Positions 1 through 11,826 of a stretch of 64,000 nt of DNA are shown one piece after another; positions within the stretch are counted from its first letter, which is position 1, and the number at the start of each line of letters is the position of its first letter. Both the position numbers and the translations under genes were made by a program. The stretch is from Dryas octopetala (Eukaryota; Streptophyta; Magnoliopsida; Rosales; Rosaceae): contig OY992840.1 of NCBI GenBank assembly GCA_963921425.1, forward strand, positions 1,552,501 to 1,616,500, in the 5' to 3' direction. The notes beneath the pieces were generated by a model. The model did no database searches. It was not told the DNA's origin and was given only the letters and a program-made list of their open reading frames with translations.

Positions 1-190
1 TAAGAACTGGGCTTCACATAACTTCCCATAGCTCTAACTCTCCCTGAGTGCTCAGGGGTCCCTCATGCCACTGTTAGCACATCACTGGTACCAGAAGTAG
101 ATAATGTCCCCTTAGATACTTGTTTCTTCAAATCATCTTGCAACCATACATGAAATATAAATAATCAGAGACCAATAAAGCCAAGATAAA

Positions 191-1276
191 TTAAATTATT
201 AAAGAACTCAACACTTTCAAATCCAACATTGGCAGGATTATAATCAATGAAATATCTATATATAGCTCACTTACAATTCTGGCAGCAGTCTCAGCTACCT
301 TTGCATCTGGGATCTTCCCATTTTTATCTTCATGTGCTTTAATCCAAAGGGTTGCTCGATCAAACTCCCCCTCAAGCATTGTTTTCATCTTTAAAATAAC
401 AAATAAGTGTAAACACTAACCAGTTCATCTTTAATAATCATTGTACCAAGGCAGTTAAAATAAACACTAACCAGTTCATCCTCCAAACCAGCATACCCTT
501 TACGCGATAGTCTATGATGATACTCATGCTTAGATTTCCTCTTCACTTGTTCCTGGTAAAGTTGCTTCAAAACAGAATATTAATTTCCACACATTGAGTT
601 ATATACAAATTTAAAGACAACAATTGTAGGAAAATATATGTAGAAAGTAATAGCTTACCCCAAACTGATCCGTAAGCCTATGTAGCTCAAACTCCTTCCA
701 ATCTGACTTGTCAATAAATTGATATTCTTTAGGAGGATCACTTAATAGCTCAGGTTGGTCTTTGTAAGGGAGAACAAATTTACATGATGCTAACACCATC
801 TTCTTACATTGAGGACTCAGCACAAAAGCCATCTACAATCAATGATGTACTAGTTAAATAAATGATACTATATAATGTTTTAGTTAAATGATGTACTAGT
901 CATATAAATAACCAAATAATGTTGCTTACCTCTACATTTTCCCAAATTTTATTTTTCATGTCCTCCGTAACATCCTTCCACTTCTTTATGGTAATTGGGA
1001 TCTTTGTACGTGTTAAAGTCCCAATGTAAGACTGCATCTCGATTGTTGCCTTCCCATATGGCTGCCCTTTTGAATTAAACTCCACCACCTTTTTGACTTT
1101 CATTATTTTTCGCTTTACAATGCGATGCATTGTAACCATCCCCCTCTTCTTTTTCCATTAACTGAGCTATCTGTGGTAGCAATTTCCTTTGTCACCTTCG
1201 ATTCAGTTACAGGAGGCTCAACTGCTTTTGATTTGGAGGTTTTCTTCTTCGAGGAAGCCACTCTCTTTGGCACCAT
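191..1276 (-). pseudogene. Decayed En/Spm-type (Ptta, Transposase_24-like) plant transposase gene
   Basis: Read on the minus strand, three consecutive open segments resemble the plant Ptta/En/Spm transposase family. The stretch at 900-1139 has the family's GQPYGK...SYIGTLTRTKIPIT...W block. The stretch at 611-832 carries the next block (KMVLASCKF ... WKEFELHRLTDQF). The stretch at 191-388 has EFDRATLWIKAHEDKNGKIP, which corresponds to the family's conserved FDRATLW-AHE region. A basic N-terminus rich in Lys and Ser begins at an ATG at 1276. The segments lie in different frames, and a run of G near 1141-1145 breaks the link between N-terminus and first block. Some breaks may be introns, because plausible AG/GT sites flank the blocks. 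The element probably continues past the left edge of the window. I infer a non-functional remnant of a CACTA-class transposon. Confidence 0.65.
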
Positions 1277-1723
1277 TGTCTAGGATAAATGACCGGCGCC
1301 ACTCTCTTTAGCTCATTTAGGATGACCGGCTCCCCTTTAGTGGAAAATAGTTTTCCACTCAAGTCTATATAAAGGGGCCTAAGTCAAGAAGTCAGTATGT
1401 GTGAAGCCTAAAAAAGTTCATTCTACGTTCTTTATGTTTTCTCAAAGGCCATTCTTGTGAGAAGAAAGCTAGCACTCTCATTCTCCAACCAGTTCATCCG
1501 TCTATCTCTTCCTAGCGTGGACTTATTAGTGGTCGTACACTTGTGTGACTAAAAGGACCAACTGAAGGAGAGCGTGTGGATTCGCACCTTGGTAGGCTTT
1601 CAATCAAGAGAACAATGTATGAATTCTCTTTTATAAATCATGTTTTATTGCATCATATTTCAATCCGAAGCATAATCATATGAAATTTAAATTCCGCTGC
1701 GTTTATATGATCATTTTCTAACA
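1277..1723 (+). repeat. Probable LTR fragment (Ty1/copia-like)
   Basis: A TATA-like box (ctatataaagg) near 1365 is followed by a leader-like stretch. The segment ends in attccgctgcg and then ttctaaca, a style of 3' end common in plant copia LTRs. The candidate left end TGTCTAGG abuts the transposase start codon. I found no convincing 5-bp target duplication, so the left boundary is a guess and the unit may be truncated. Confidence 0.4.
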
Positions 1724-3904
1724 AAGATTACAACTTTACATGCGTACATGGAGAATAAAAATTTGGAGATCAAACATGCCTATAAATCTTCCATCTTCGT
1801 AGAGAGGGGAAAGTTATGCAGAAAGAAAGAAGAAGAGATAAGGAGAGATAAAAAGATATATTTTGATGATAATTATCTCATGCATTAAATTGAAATTCAA
1901 AATAAGATAATATTGTTTAAACAAAAAAAAAGATAATGTTGAACAATATCTACACAATAAATGATAATTATTAGAAAAAAAATCAGAAATGCTGACATGT
2001 AATTAATAGTCTGATTTGGCATTCAAAAAAAAGACTTAAATACGAATGCAAATGACTTGACTATGAATTTAAAATCACTTCCGGCTTTTGTCTAAACAAT
2101 ATATTTTAAGAGATCTAAGCTTAATTAACTCTAAAAATAATCACGTGTGTTGGATGTGACCCTTTTTAAGGGGCGTTTTAGTCTTTTTTATGTCTAATTG
2201 GAAGTGTATTTAGAAGATTTTCTTTTTATATTGGGATATTGGAAGTGCAATCAGAGAGGAAAATTTCGTTTTTTGGAGAGGGCGAGATTTTATAAAAATA
2301 CCAAGATATTTTCGTCAAGATTTTAGAAATTTCAGCGAAAATATCGAAGGCAAACCGGAGGGAGAGAAGGGAGGTAGAGATAGGAGGGAGAAAGGGGAGG
2401 AAGAGGCAGATCGACCCACCCATCGCCGGAGGAAGAGGAGGAAGAGAGGGAAAGGAGGAAGATAGGGAGATCGGGGTGAGGGACTAGGAGAGTCGGAGGA
2501 GGTGAGAGGGAAGAGAAGAATGGACTACTAGAGACTTTGCTTAGCTTACCTAAAGGTAAAGGCGAAGCACTAGGATTGGAGAATGGAGAAGAGCCCAGAA
2601 TAAAAAAAAAAAAAATTTATGGACATTGGATTCTTACTTTTGAATGGAAGGCAGAAGGACATATTGTAACTTTCCTTATCTTTTGGTATGAGTTGACTCT
2701 AGAACTCACTATATTGATAGAGAGAGGTCACGAGGGAAAAGGAAGGAAAGAAAAAAAAAAAAAAAAAAAAAAGAAAAAAAAGGAAAGAAAAAAGAAAAGG
2801 AAAAAAAGAAAAAAGAAAAGAAAAGAAAGGAAAATAAATAAATAAATTTAGGATTGATTGGAATTTGCGGTTTTTGGGCAATTGGAAAAAAAAAAAGGAT
2901 TTGGGGTTTTTTTTGCCGTTTTGGTGTTTCGTTTAGTTATTTTTAAACCCTAATACATTTCTACATAAAAAATAATTAAAAGTATCTTAAAGAGCCTAAA
3001 CACTACTATTATATACCATAGCATAAACAATATAAAGTAAATATTATAGAGTATATAGGGTTTAGTATTAAAATTTAGTCTATAGATTATAAAGTATAAA
3101 GAATATACTAATTTCATTTATTCATTATACTAATTTTATTTAACAGTATTTATCTCCAGCGCGCATTATATTCACCTTATATCATATGAAACCTACTATA
3201 TAATTTGGTTTCTTCAATGTTTTTTATCAATGTAGTAGATAATAGATTAAATATACATATGATCAAGTTTCATTCAAAATTTTCGTATTTTGATAGTAAT
3301 TTTTATTGTATTTGTTTAATTTTGTCGAAATTGAAATTTTAATCGAAAATTTCCTCAAAACCGAAATTTTACTTCTTGAGTGCAATAGCTATAGAGATGA
3401 TTTGCTTTTTTTTACACATAGCCTTTGTTTTACAATAAAAATATTTCAAATACACTTCTAATTAGATATATAAAGACTAAAAAGCCACATGAAAGGTGGT
3501 GATGTGGCGACGCACGTATTTATTTTTAACGAAAATTATGATGCAATTTGCCCGAGGCCTTTTTTTTTTTTTTGAATGATATTGCAAAAAAATTAAAATT
3601 AAGGTGGTAAATTAGTTTTTTTTTTTTTTTTTTAGATGATGAAGTGTGATCTCAAAGTCAAAATTAAAATGAGTAAAGTGCCCTAAAAAAAAATAAACAG
3701 AACGAGAATTGAAGTAGAAGCGTGGAACTTGCGTGAAGGCTCAAACTATAATGACCAAAAATGAAATTTGGCCAAATATAACTATATAAGATAAAGAAAT
3801 AAAAAATAAAAAAATAAAAAAATAAAATAATGAAGAGCTTCTTTGGAGAGCGAGAAAAGAAAAGGGGGAGTAAAGAATTGAAAACAAACAAAGGATAAGG
3901 AACA
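1724..3904. other. AT-rich intergenic region with polypurine tracts
   Basis: No supported gene. It contains G/A-rich stretches at about 2350-2530 and 2739-2841 (nearly pure A/G), several homopolymer A or T runs, and AT-rich spacer. The last 100 bases before 3905 are A-rich with short taaaaaaa repeats and probably form the proximal promoter and 5' UTR of the bromodomain gene. Confidence 0.6.
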
Positions 3905-6900
3905 ATGGGCGAGGCTGAGGCATCAGAGACGACGATGACGATAATGCAAAATCCCACCAAAAAGAAGAAGGGACGTCCCTCTCTTTTGGATCTTCAGAAG
4001 CGCGCTCTCCAGCAACAACAAAACCCTAATTTTCTCAACCCTAGCCGTCCATCCACTCGCCGGAACCCTACTCCTCAGGCCCCATCTCCGGCGACGGGCT
4101 CGCTCGCCGTCGAAGATGACGAAGATGAGCGCACAGAGAAGAAGCAAAAGCCCCTACTGGGTTTTAATCCGAATTCAGCTCATCACCCAAACCCGACATT
4201 GTCGCCGTTTAATTCGGGTTCCTGTGGCTCCGATTCCAATGCGGATGGTGAGGATCCAGAGGCTGCTCTCAAGAGGCGCAAGATCAGCACCCTCCACGGA
4301 TCTAATCATATGGTGATCATCAAAGTCCAATCGTTTTTTTTTCCTGAAAAGTGAGAGCGTCTCGAAAATTAAAAAACAAATCCATGTCCTTGTTGCCGTT
4401 ATTCCCGTTATTCTTTTTTTTTTTTTTTTCTTAAAACGAAGAAAGAAAAGAAATTTCGGCGTTATTTGATTTTTGGATTATTTTGAGAGTTAGAATCTTT
4501 TGGGATTTTCGCGCGAAAACGTGAAGTTGTTTTGGGGGCTGAATGTGGGGGGATGTGTTTGACCTGTCAAGTTTTGGACATTATTCAGTTTTATTTATTT
4601 ATTTCTTTGAAATCTGGGGTGGGTTTCAGTTCTTCTTTATTTCCAAAATTATATCTTTCATAATTTTTAATGTCATTCTATTCTAACTACAATTCTATAT
4701 TAATAATCAGACCCTTTTTGTACCATAACAATACGCAGACCCTATTGTCTGTAAAAGCTTCAATTTGTCTTTTCTTAATTTATATTTTTCTCCTATTTGA
4801 TTATTTTCTCTTTCAATAATGGCAGAAATAAAATTATATTTCTTGGGTAATTTCAGAATTGACATTGGTCTACATTTTTTGCAGAGCCAAAAGGTTTTGA
4901 AAGCGACAGACAGTAGTATACTTGGTATCAAACTGTTAACAATCCCAATTCTTGCTCAAAAGGTGTCCTGGTGCTTCTAAATTTTAATGAATGTCAACTT
5001 ACTTTTGTGGACAGGGTCGCAGTTGGAGTCCGGTCCCACGACACCTTTGCCAGACAAAAAGTTGTTAGTGTTCATCCTTGATAGGCTTCAAAAGTATGTG
5101 TCCTAGGTTCCAAAGTTGTTATCTTTTTCATTTGACTCTTTGAAGTGGGTGCTCACTGGTTGGTCTCTACTTTTTTGCAGAAAGGACACTCATGGAGTGT
5201 TCTCTGAGCCGGTGGATCCAGAAGAGGTGCATATACTTATGTTGAACGAGCTTATTATGATGCTAATTTTTGCTTGTTTTACGAGTACCCATTTCTTGAT
5301 TTGATCTAAATATGTTGGTTCAGCTTCCTGATTATCATGACATCATTGAGAACCCAATGGATTTTGGAACTGTGAGGAAGAAACTTGATCAGGGAGTTTA
5401 TGCCAATTTGGAACAGTTTGAGGTTTGTATTACAATCTGTTTCTTTCTAGTTTTGAGTTTTGACACTCACAGATTCACCCACCAGAGTTGCATGAATGTC
5501 CATCCATGTGCTTGCATCCGCTCCCCTATTTATCTCCTTGGCTTGCTCATCTCTGTCAGAGTTGGACAAGTAGACAAGTGTCTATGGAATGAGTGTTGCT
5601 GAGATACGGGTTTTAAATGATTGATAAGTACAACAAATATCATTGTCTTTCGGAAGCTAGGGAGAGTGCCAATTATGGTAATTTGTCCAATGAATAGGAA
5701 TAAGGAGCTTTTCAATTCAAGTTGAGTCTGTTGCTAGGATAAGAAGGCAAACGAATCAAGGACTAGGAACTTGATGGCAATTCTCTTTTTAATTTATTGG
5801 TCTTGGTCTATTTAAAGAAATCAATTTCATTATATGGCACCTTAATTTATCACTTAAATGTTAGAAATTGTGATAAAGTGGTTGTGATTTAGATTGCGGA
5901 CTCAATCTTTGAGAATTATATTCCAAGTGTACCAAACTCTGATGATATCTCAGTATGTATGATGGAAGTTACTTTCCTCCACTTCTGGTTTGATTTTCTT
6001 GTAAAATTAATTGATGTTGATGTGGAAGGAATTTGAATCTTACTGTATAATTTGTGCAGAAAGATGTGTTCTTGATATGTTCAAATGCAATGCAGTACAA
6101 TGCACCAGACACTATTTACTTCCGACAGGTTTGGCTACTTTTGTTCCAATTTAGGGAATCTGGTCATTTACTCATTTTTGAAGGCTAACAATGACTATGT
6201 CATTAGGCACGATCTATTCAAGAACTCGCGAAAAAGGACTTTGAAAATTTGAGGCAAGACACCGATGATTGTGAGCCCAAACCAAAAGTTGTGAGGAGAG
6301 GCAGGCCTCCTGGTAAGAGCAATAAAAAGTCAATTGATGGTTCTCCAGTGGAACGTGCTGGTCCTCAATTTTTCTCAGAAACGACTTTTGTTCCTGGAGG
6401 AGAGAATTCCAGCTTGTCCAACACTTACAATTTAAGAAAAGGACCTGCTTCATACAATGTACGATCAGCTGATGCATTAATCAGGGCCCCCCATGGGTCT
6501 CTTAGTGGTGAAACTTGTGCTAGCTGGTTGTCTGAATTGGAGAATGAATTTCCAGGTATGAGATTTCAACTGGGTGTGTTCCGTTGCTTTGTATTCATTA
6601 TTTATTGTTCAATTTCTTTCTCAATTTCATTTTGATTCTCTAGTTTTTTCAATAGATACCAAGTGTTATTTTTTCCTTTGTTTTTAGCTTCGGTATTGAG
6701 GAGTGTGTTAAAGTATGGGAAGAAACAGTTTCCAGTAGATGAGAATAGACGTGACACTTACAGGCATGATCTGGCTTCTGGGCATGAACCAATTGTCTTC
6801 ACTGGTCTTGAACAAGAGTCGAAGCAACTTGTGGTGGTACGTATAATGAGAAACTTCTTTTATTGTGTTCTAAATGGGATAGTGGAATTGCTCTGTGATG

Positions 6901-8015
6901 TGCAAGATGAAGGGGAAGGGCTTGTTATAAGAAGAAAAAAAATAGAACAAAGGATTTTAAATGCGGAGATTATAATAAGAGTAGTCTATGCCAAATCTAT
7001 TTTCTTTAACAAATATCATTTATCATGTATTTCAATAGATAGCTCTTATCAATTGCAAACAATTTATGGGATGACAATAGCTTGGATACTTCTATTCTTG
7101 GGAGTTATATAAGATATGACTTTTTTGTATGACTAGTTCTTTTATTACTATTTCTTTCCACAATAAAAACCAGGTAGGTCTACAGTTGGAGCATGGTTAT
7201 GCAAGAAGTCTAGCTCGATTTGCTGCAAATCTTGGACCTGTTGTTTGGAAGATTGCTTCAAGGCAAATAGGAAGTGTTTTGCCTACCGGACTCAAGTTTG
7301 GTCCTGGATGGATAGGAGAAAATGAGGCATCAAGGTGCCAGCAGTTTTCATCCTGTGAGAGGGAGAAGGCTCAATGCAACCCTGCATCTGATAACTATAC
7401 AGACAGACTTCTACCTCAAAGTATATCCGGCTCAAATTCTGTTGTAGAAAATAGATTTTCACTGCAAAGCAGTGATAAAATGGAAAATAGTAGAGAATTG
7501 AAATTCCAAAATGAGTTGGTATCACATAACAGTGGTGGCGTTGGTGGGATAAGACCTGGGCCTCCTTTCCTGGTTCAGCAGAATTCCATAGTTCACTCTG
7601 GTAATTATGGTTTTAATAGTAGGTCTATGTCTTATGTTTTGCTTCAAACGAGAATGTTAATATAACTGCTACATTAACAGGGAAGTCATGTTCAACCGAC
7701 GCTTCAATACCTTCTCAAATGCTCACCATGGCTTCAGAGAGCATCATCCATCCAATGGCTATCAATGGTATCGATTCAAATGAAGCCAAATTGTCAGAAA
7801 TTTCTAGTAGATCGAGATCTAGGAATCCCTTGACCCTGGCACCTGAATTGGCGCTTGGTGGGGAAGCATCATGGCAGGGTTTATCCATACGCAATAAACA
7901 GGTTTCTTATTCATTCCCCTCTGACCTGAACGTCAAATTTGGCACACCAGGCTCACCCAGTTCTATTGTTCAAATTGGTTTGCCACAGCAGCCAGATTTA
8001 GCTTTGCAACTTTGA
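3905..8015 (+). CDS. Bromodomain protein, plant SWI/SNF-associated BRD type
   Basis: Nine exons fit in frame: 3905-4312, 5023-5093, 5181-5226, 5324-5422, 6060-6128, 6207-6555, 6688-6836, 7174-7618 and 7681-8015, giving about 656 residues. The N-terminus has a KKKKGRPSLLDLQKRAL basic motif. A bromodomain covers roughly residues 144-248 (PLPDKKLLVFILDRLQ, LPDYHDIIENPMDF, AMQYNAPDT). The acetyl-lysine-binding Asn is expected at about residue 222 in YNAPDT. A second basic motif, GRPPGK, and a long Ser-rich tail ending PQQPDLALQL follow. This layout matches the Arabidopsis BRD1/BRD2/BRD13 family, known subunits of BRM-type SWI/SNF remodelling complexes that read acetylated histones in the nucleus. 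The start is the first ATG in frame. The acceptor of intron 1 was chosen by phase: AG at 5014 is out of frame, AG at 5022 is in frame. The last intron, 7619-7680, is only 62 bp. The gene appears intact. Confidence 0.88.
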
Positions 8016-9514
8016 TGATATGGACCAGTTATATCTTTGGTTTTGGAGTTCCTTGCCTTGGTATATAGAGAATAGTAGGAATTGATGAATTATCAACACA
8101 GTTTTTCTTTTTCTTTTTATAATTAAAATTTGAACGTGGCTTTCTGAATGCCACACAAAATCATTACAAATTTACAGTAGTATTGAAACGTTTTGTACAG
8201 ATTAACTATTCATTTTTATGTTAAAATATATTGTTTTAACAATTTAATCCATTGTGGACGTACTGTCAATAGATTCAATAAAAATGAATGCATTGCTATG
8301 AGCTGAAACAGGGTATATTGCCTTTCCTTAAAGAGTGATAATATGAATTCGTAGATACATCATCTGACAGAGTAAGTACACATTTCTGTGTCATTTGTTC
8401 TAGTTTTTTTTCTTTCTTCGTTTCCTGTTATTTTGATTGCAGTACAGTCAAATCCTTGGCAAAGGAGAGAGAAGAGTTCTTAATCCCAAAACACTGTCAT
8501 TTTGGTATACATGTGTGTTGGCAGCCTAACTTTTGGAGATTGATGCACCTATCAAGGTTTTATGGTATTTTTATGTGAATTTCATGTTTCTCTCATATGT
8601 TTATCTTTTGATTTAATTATTAATTGTTATATTACTATTGGGTTCTCTTCATTTTATGTATGTCGGAGTATTAATGTCATTTTAGTTCTCGTGCATTGAT
8701 TTTGGCCGAAGTTTTTTCATTTACATGCGTGGGTCAGAGCTTTTGTACTGATATAATATGATTTAGTTCAGATATGATATTTATCAACATGCAAATCTTA
8801 TTATAATGACAAAAAGAACAACAAAAAAAAAAAAAAAGAGCCTCTTGAAGTGATTTTTTTTATTTTTTATTTATAAAAAGCCTCTGGAAATGATTACTCA
8901 CCATATTGATCTTCTTGTTTTGAGTTCCATATTTACTGTATGTCTCCTAACTTATATTTTTTTATGTATGTGCTGCATTAGTTTATATGTTTTCTTGGTG
9001 TTTTTTGTTCTTTTAATCTTTGCTATTTTGTATAACCTAAAGGACAAGTTAGTAGTATTTATATAGCATCATATTGTGATAATTTGTTCCATAAGTGTGG
9101 TTGGCTACCTGCTGTTTAGATTTAGTCACCCCCCATTGGGAAAAAAATCAATCAAAATATCTCCAGCCACTCAGTGTTGTGTGGATTAAGGCAGGACTTT
9201 CTAATCATCATCCAAATTGCTTTAGCAAAGCTGCAATACTCAAACAGGTTACAGGTGGATTACTGGTCTTTGTGGAAAATTATTAGGTACAACGGATGTA
9301 CCCTTCTCAATAATATTATGATACCTATACATAATTAATAGAGCCAAATTACACGTTGTTAGTTTTATGTCAAAACATTTGCAAACTGGAAAAGAGAAAT
9401 ATGAGGTATAACCGACATACTAAAGTCACCATTAAAAACTCCAAAGCATCTAGATTTCTGGATTATCCACAAGGAAGAAGAGAAAATTAGATCCCAACGA
9501 ACACAAGCTAATCA

Positions 9515-10440
9515 AAAAAATCAGACTTTAAATTTCTACAAAGCCAATCTTCAAATTTACCAGAAAAATCCAAATTAACAGCAGTATAAGCAATGACAGC
9601 CTCCCAAATATCAATGGAACAATGACTTAATCTGGACAAATGATCAAGAGGTTGCAAATTATCATAAAACGTCAACTATGAAAAAAAAAATTAATACAAG
9701 AAATTTCTCCAATTAAAAATATTTAAATGTAAACAAAATAAAACCATGCATAGTACTAAAATAAAAAACATACTAGTAAAACTAAAATGCACCCAAGCAA
9801 ATCATTTCAACTAATGTTTTGTTAAAAAAAAAAAGAGTGCCATCATAGTGAAAAACATAGTTTATAACTTTATACAAGACATCATTTAAGATCCAAATTT
9901 GGAATAAAAAAAATTAAATTTCTTAGCATTATTGGGTTTTTTTGTTTGTTGAAAATCATTGCTTGAGAGTTGGGAGAGATCAGATACTCTACCTGCAGGA
10001 AAAAGAAGCTCTGTTTCGTTTTTCTTTTAATTTTTTTTTTTCTACTTTTGGTGGGGGAGATTCTTTTCTAAGCTAAATCTAAAAGATATTGCTTAAATAT
10101 TAGATTCTTATATACACAACCAAAACTTGTTACACGTTTAGACACATGAATTGGCGGACCCAGGGTTTCACTTTTGAACTGGGGACAAACTTAATCAAGC
10201 AAGAATGAGATAACAAAATTTTAATACCACTTTAACCCAAACATAAATTTCTTTTTTCTTTTTTTATAAAAGGCATTTTATTGAAAACGGCTAAGAAATT
10301 ACATAGTCATGAAGAAGGGCGGACTCCAACCATTCATGGGGAGTCAACCCATCCCATGTCCAAACATGCATGCAGAATGTGTAATAGAGAACTACAACAT
10401 TACAAGCACGGGACACATAAAAACAACGAATGAAATTTAA
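9515..10440 (-). repeat. Possible decayed LINE (non-LTR retrotransposon) remnant
   Basis: On the minus strand, 9540-9672 reads through without stops (LSRLSHCSIDIWEAVIAY ... KFEDWLCRNL). At about 10285-10425 another short open stretch (RACNVVVLYYTFCMHVWTW ... HEWLESALLHDYV) is followed by a stop, AATAAA and an A-rich tail. The order and the polyadenylated-looking end suggest an old LINE, but the match is by impression only and the two parts may be unrelated. Confidence 0.25.
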
Positions 10441-10615
10441 TGAACGATAAAAATACTTAGTCATTTAGTCTCTTCCAAAAATTGCTCATCCAGAATGATA
10501 TCCTCATCCAAAAAATTCATTTATAATATACACAAAAACATATGCAAAAATGGAGAGAACATTATACGAAAAAGCTCAATGACTTTTTGATTGTACATGT
10601 GCTATTGCTACTAAG

Positions 10616-10790
10616 GGTGTCCCCAACTCGAATTTTAATAAATTTTAAAAGTTCAACAAAATTTAGGTGTTCTCAATTATGATTTTAATGGATTCTATAG
10701 AAATCTAAGTGTTCCAAACTCAGATTTTAATAGATTCTTTAAAAACTCAGGTGTCCTGAAAAACTCATGAATTTTATTAAGTAATGAATT
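10616..10790. repeat. Short degenerate tandem repeat (about 41-50 bp unit)
   Basis: Four diverged units start at about 10616, 10666, 10709 and 10750. Each begins with (g)gtgt(c/t)c and continues through a gattttaat(a/g)gattct-like core. Such arrays often lie just inside DNA-transposon ends, but no terminal repeat was found. Confidence 0.45.
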
Positions 10791-11826
10791 TTGGTGGATT
10801 AATTTGGATGAATTTTGTTCACATAACAAAGACCATGAGAATTCCAGCCAATTCCTTTTAAATTTTGATGAATTCTATAAAATTTATGAAATTGCAACTT
10901 TTTAAAAATATATTAAAATCTCAATTGAAAGACCTTCAAAGTGTCTAAGTGTCTCTTTATGAAGCAAATTCTTTAAAAAAAAAAAAAAAAACCTTCAATA
11001 ATTACATAATGATATGTCTAAGGGGTAATTAAGCTACATATATAAGCAATGAGTGAGACTTACCTGCCCGGGATAACAATAGGTGATAACAATAGGTGGT
11101 ATCCCCACCATCCCCTTTCTCTTTATCTCTCTCCTCTCTCTTTTTTTCTCTCTCTTTTTCTCTCACTCTCTCTCCGGTGATACCACACAGGTACCCATCC
11201 CAGGAATAGGTAAGTTTTGTTCATAAGCAATATATTGATTTTCTTCTCCAGCAACGGCTCGATGTGGTCACAAAATTCCAAAATCATGTCGATAGAGAAA
11301 TAATTATCTTTTTTTTTTTTTTTTTTTAAATTCCAATGGCGGCGGCAGCCCCACTTGAAATATATATGATTGGTCAGCCTTACAACCTCATGCGTTTTAG
11401 AGAAAGAAAACATAAAAAAAAAAACGTCTATAAATGTATTGCGTTATACAGTCTTTCCCCTACAATGTCAACTCATTGAATTCCAGCAGTACCGATAGGA
11501 GATATATATATTTTTTTTTTGGTCTGATAGGAGATATTTTCAGATAGCATATATCTTTCTCTTTGCATGGACTTAATAATTAACGAAATAATTAATTACA
11601 AGAAGGAAGCAATTTTTTTCCTTTATCTCCTGACCTATAGCTAGCTAATTAGCTACAAGGAACAATAAAGTCATGATGTATATAAACAAAATCAACTCTG
11701 TACAAATCTTTAATAGAAGTGAGACTCACCACCCAAAACTTGATTACATCCATTTCTTATGATATCATGGAAAGAAGAAAACACCAACATTTCTATGGCT
11801 AGTTGGTATATATCACTTGTATAGTT

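Larger units (their letters stand above)
8016..11826. other. Intergenic region, AT-rich, with retroelement debris
   Basis: The first few hundred bases are probably the 3' UTR of the bromodomain gene (an AATAAA occurs near 8276). Beyond that I see no supported gene. The region holds homopolymer runs, possible LINE remnants (listed separately) and a short degenerate tandem repeat near 10.6 kb. A CT-rich stretch lies at 11116-11175. Confidence 0.55.

Noticed and set aside
2537-2845. Open frame in a Lys-rich polypurine stretch
   Set aside because: The frame is almost pure A/G sequence with poly-Lys and Arg, a composition artefact with no domain.
9095-9286. 63-codon open frame beyond the bromodomain gene
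   Set aside because: No family resemblance, no splice context, and composition like its AT-rich surroundings.
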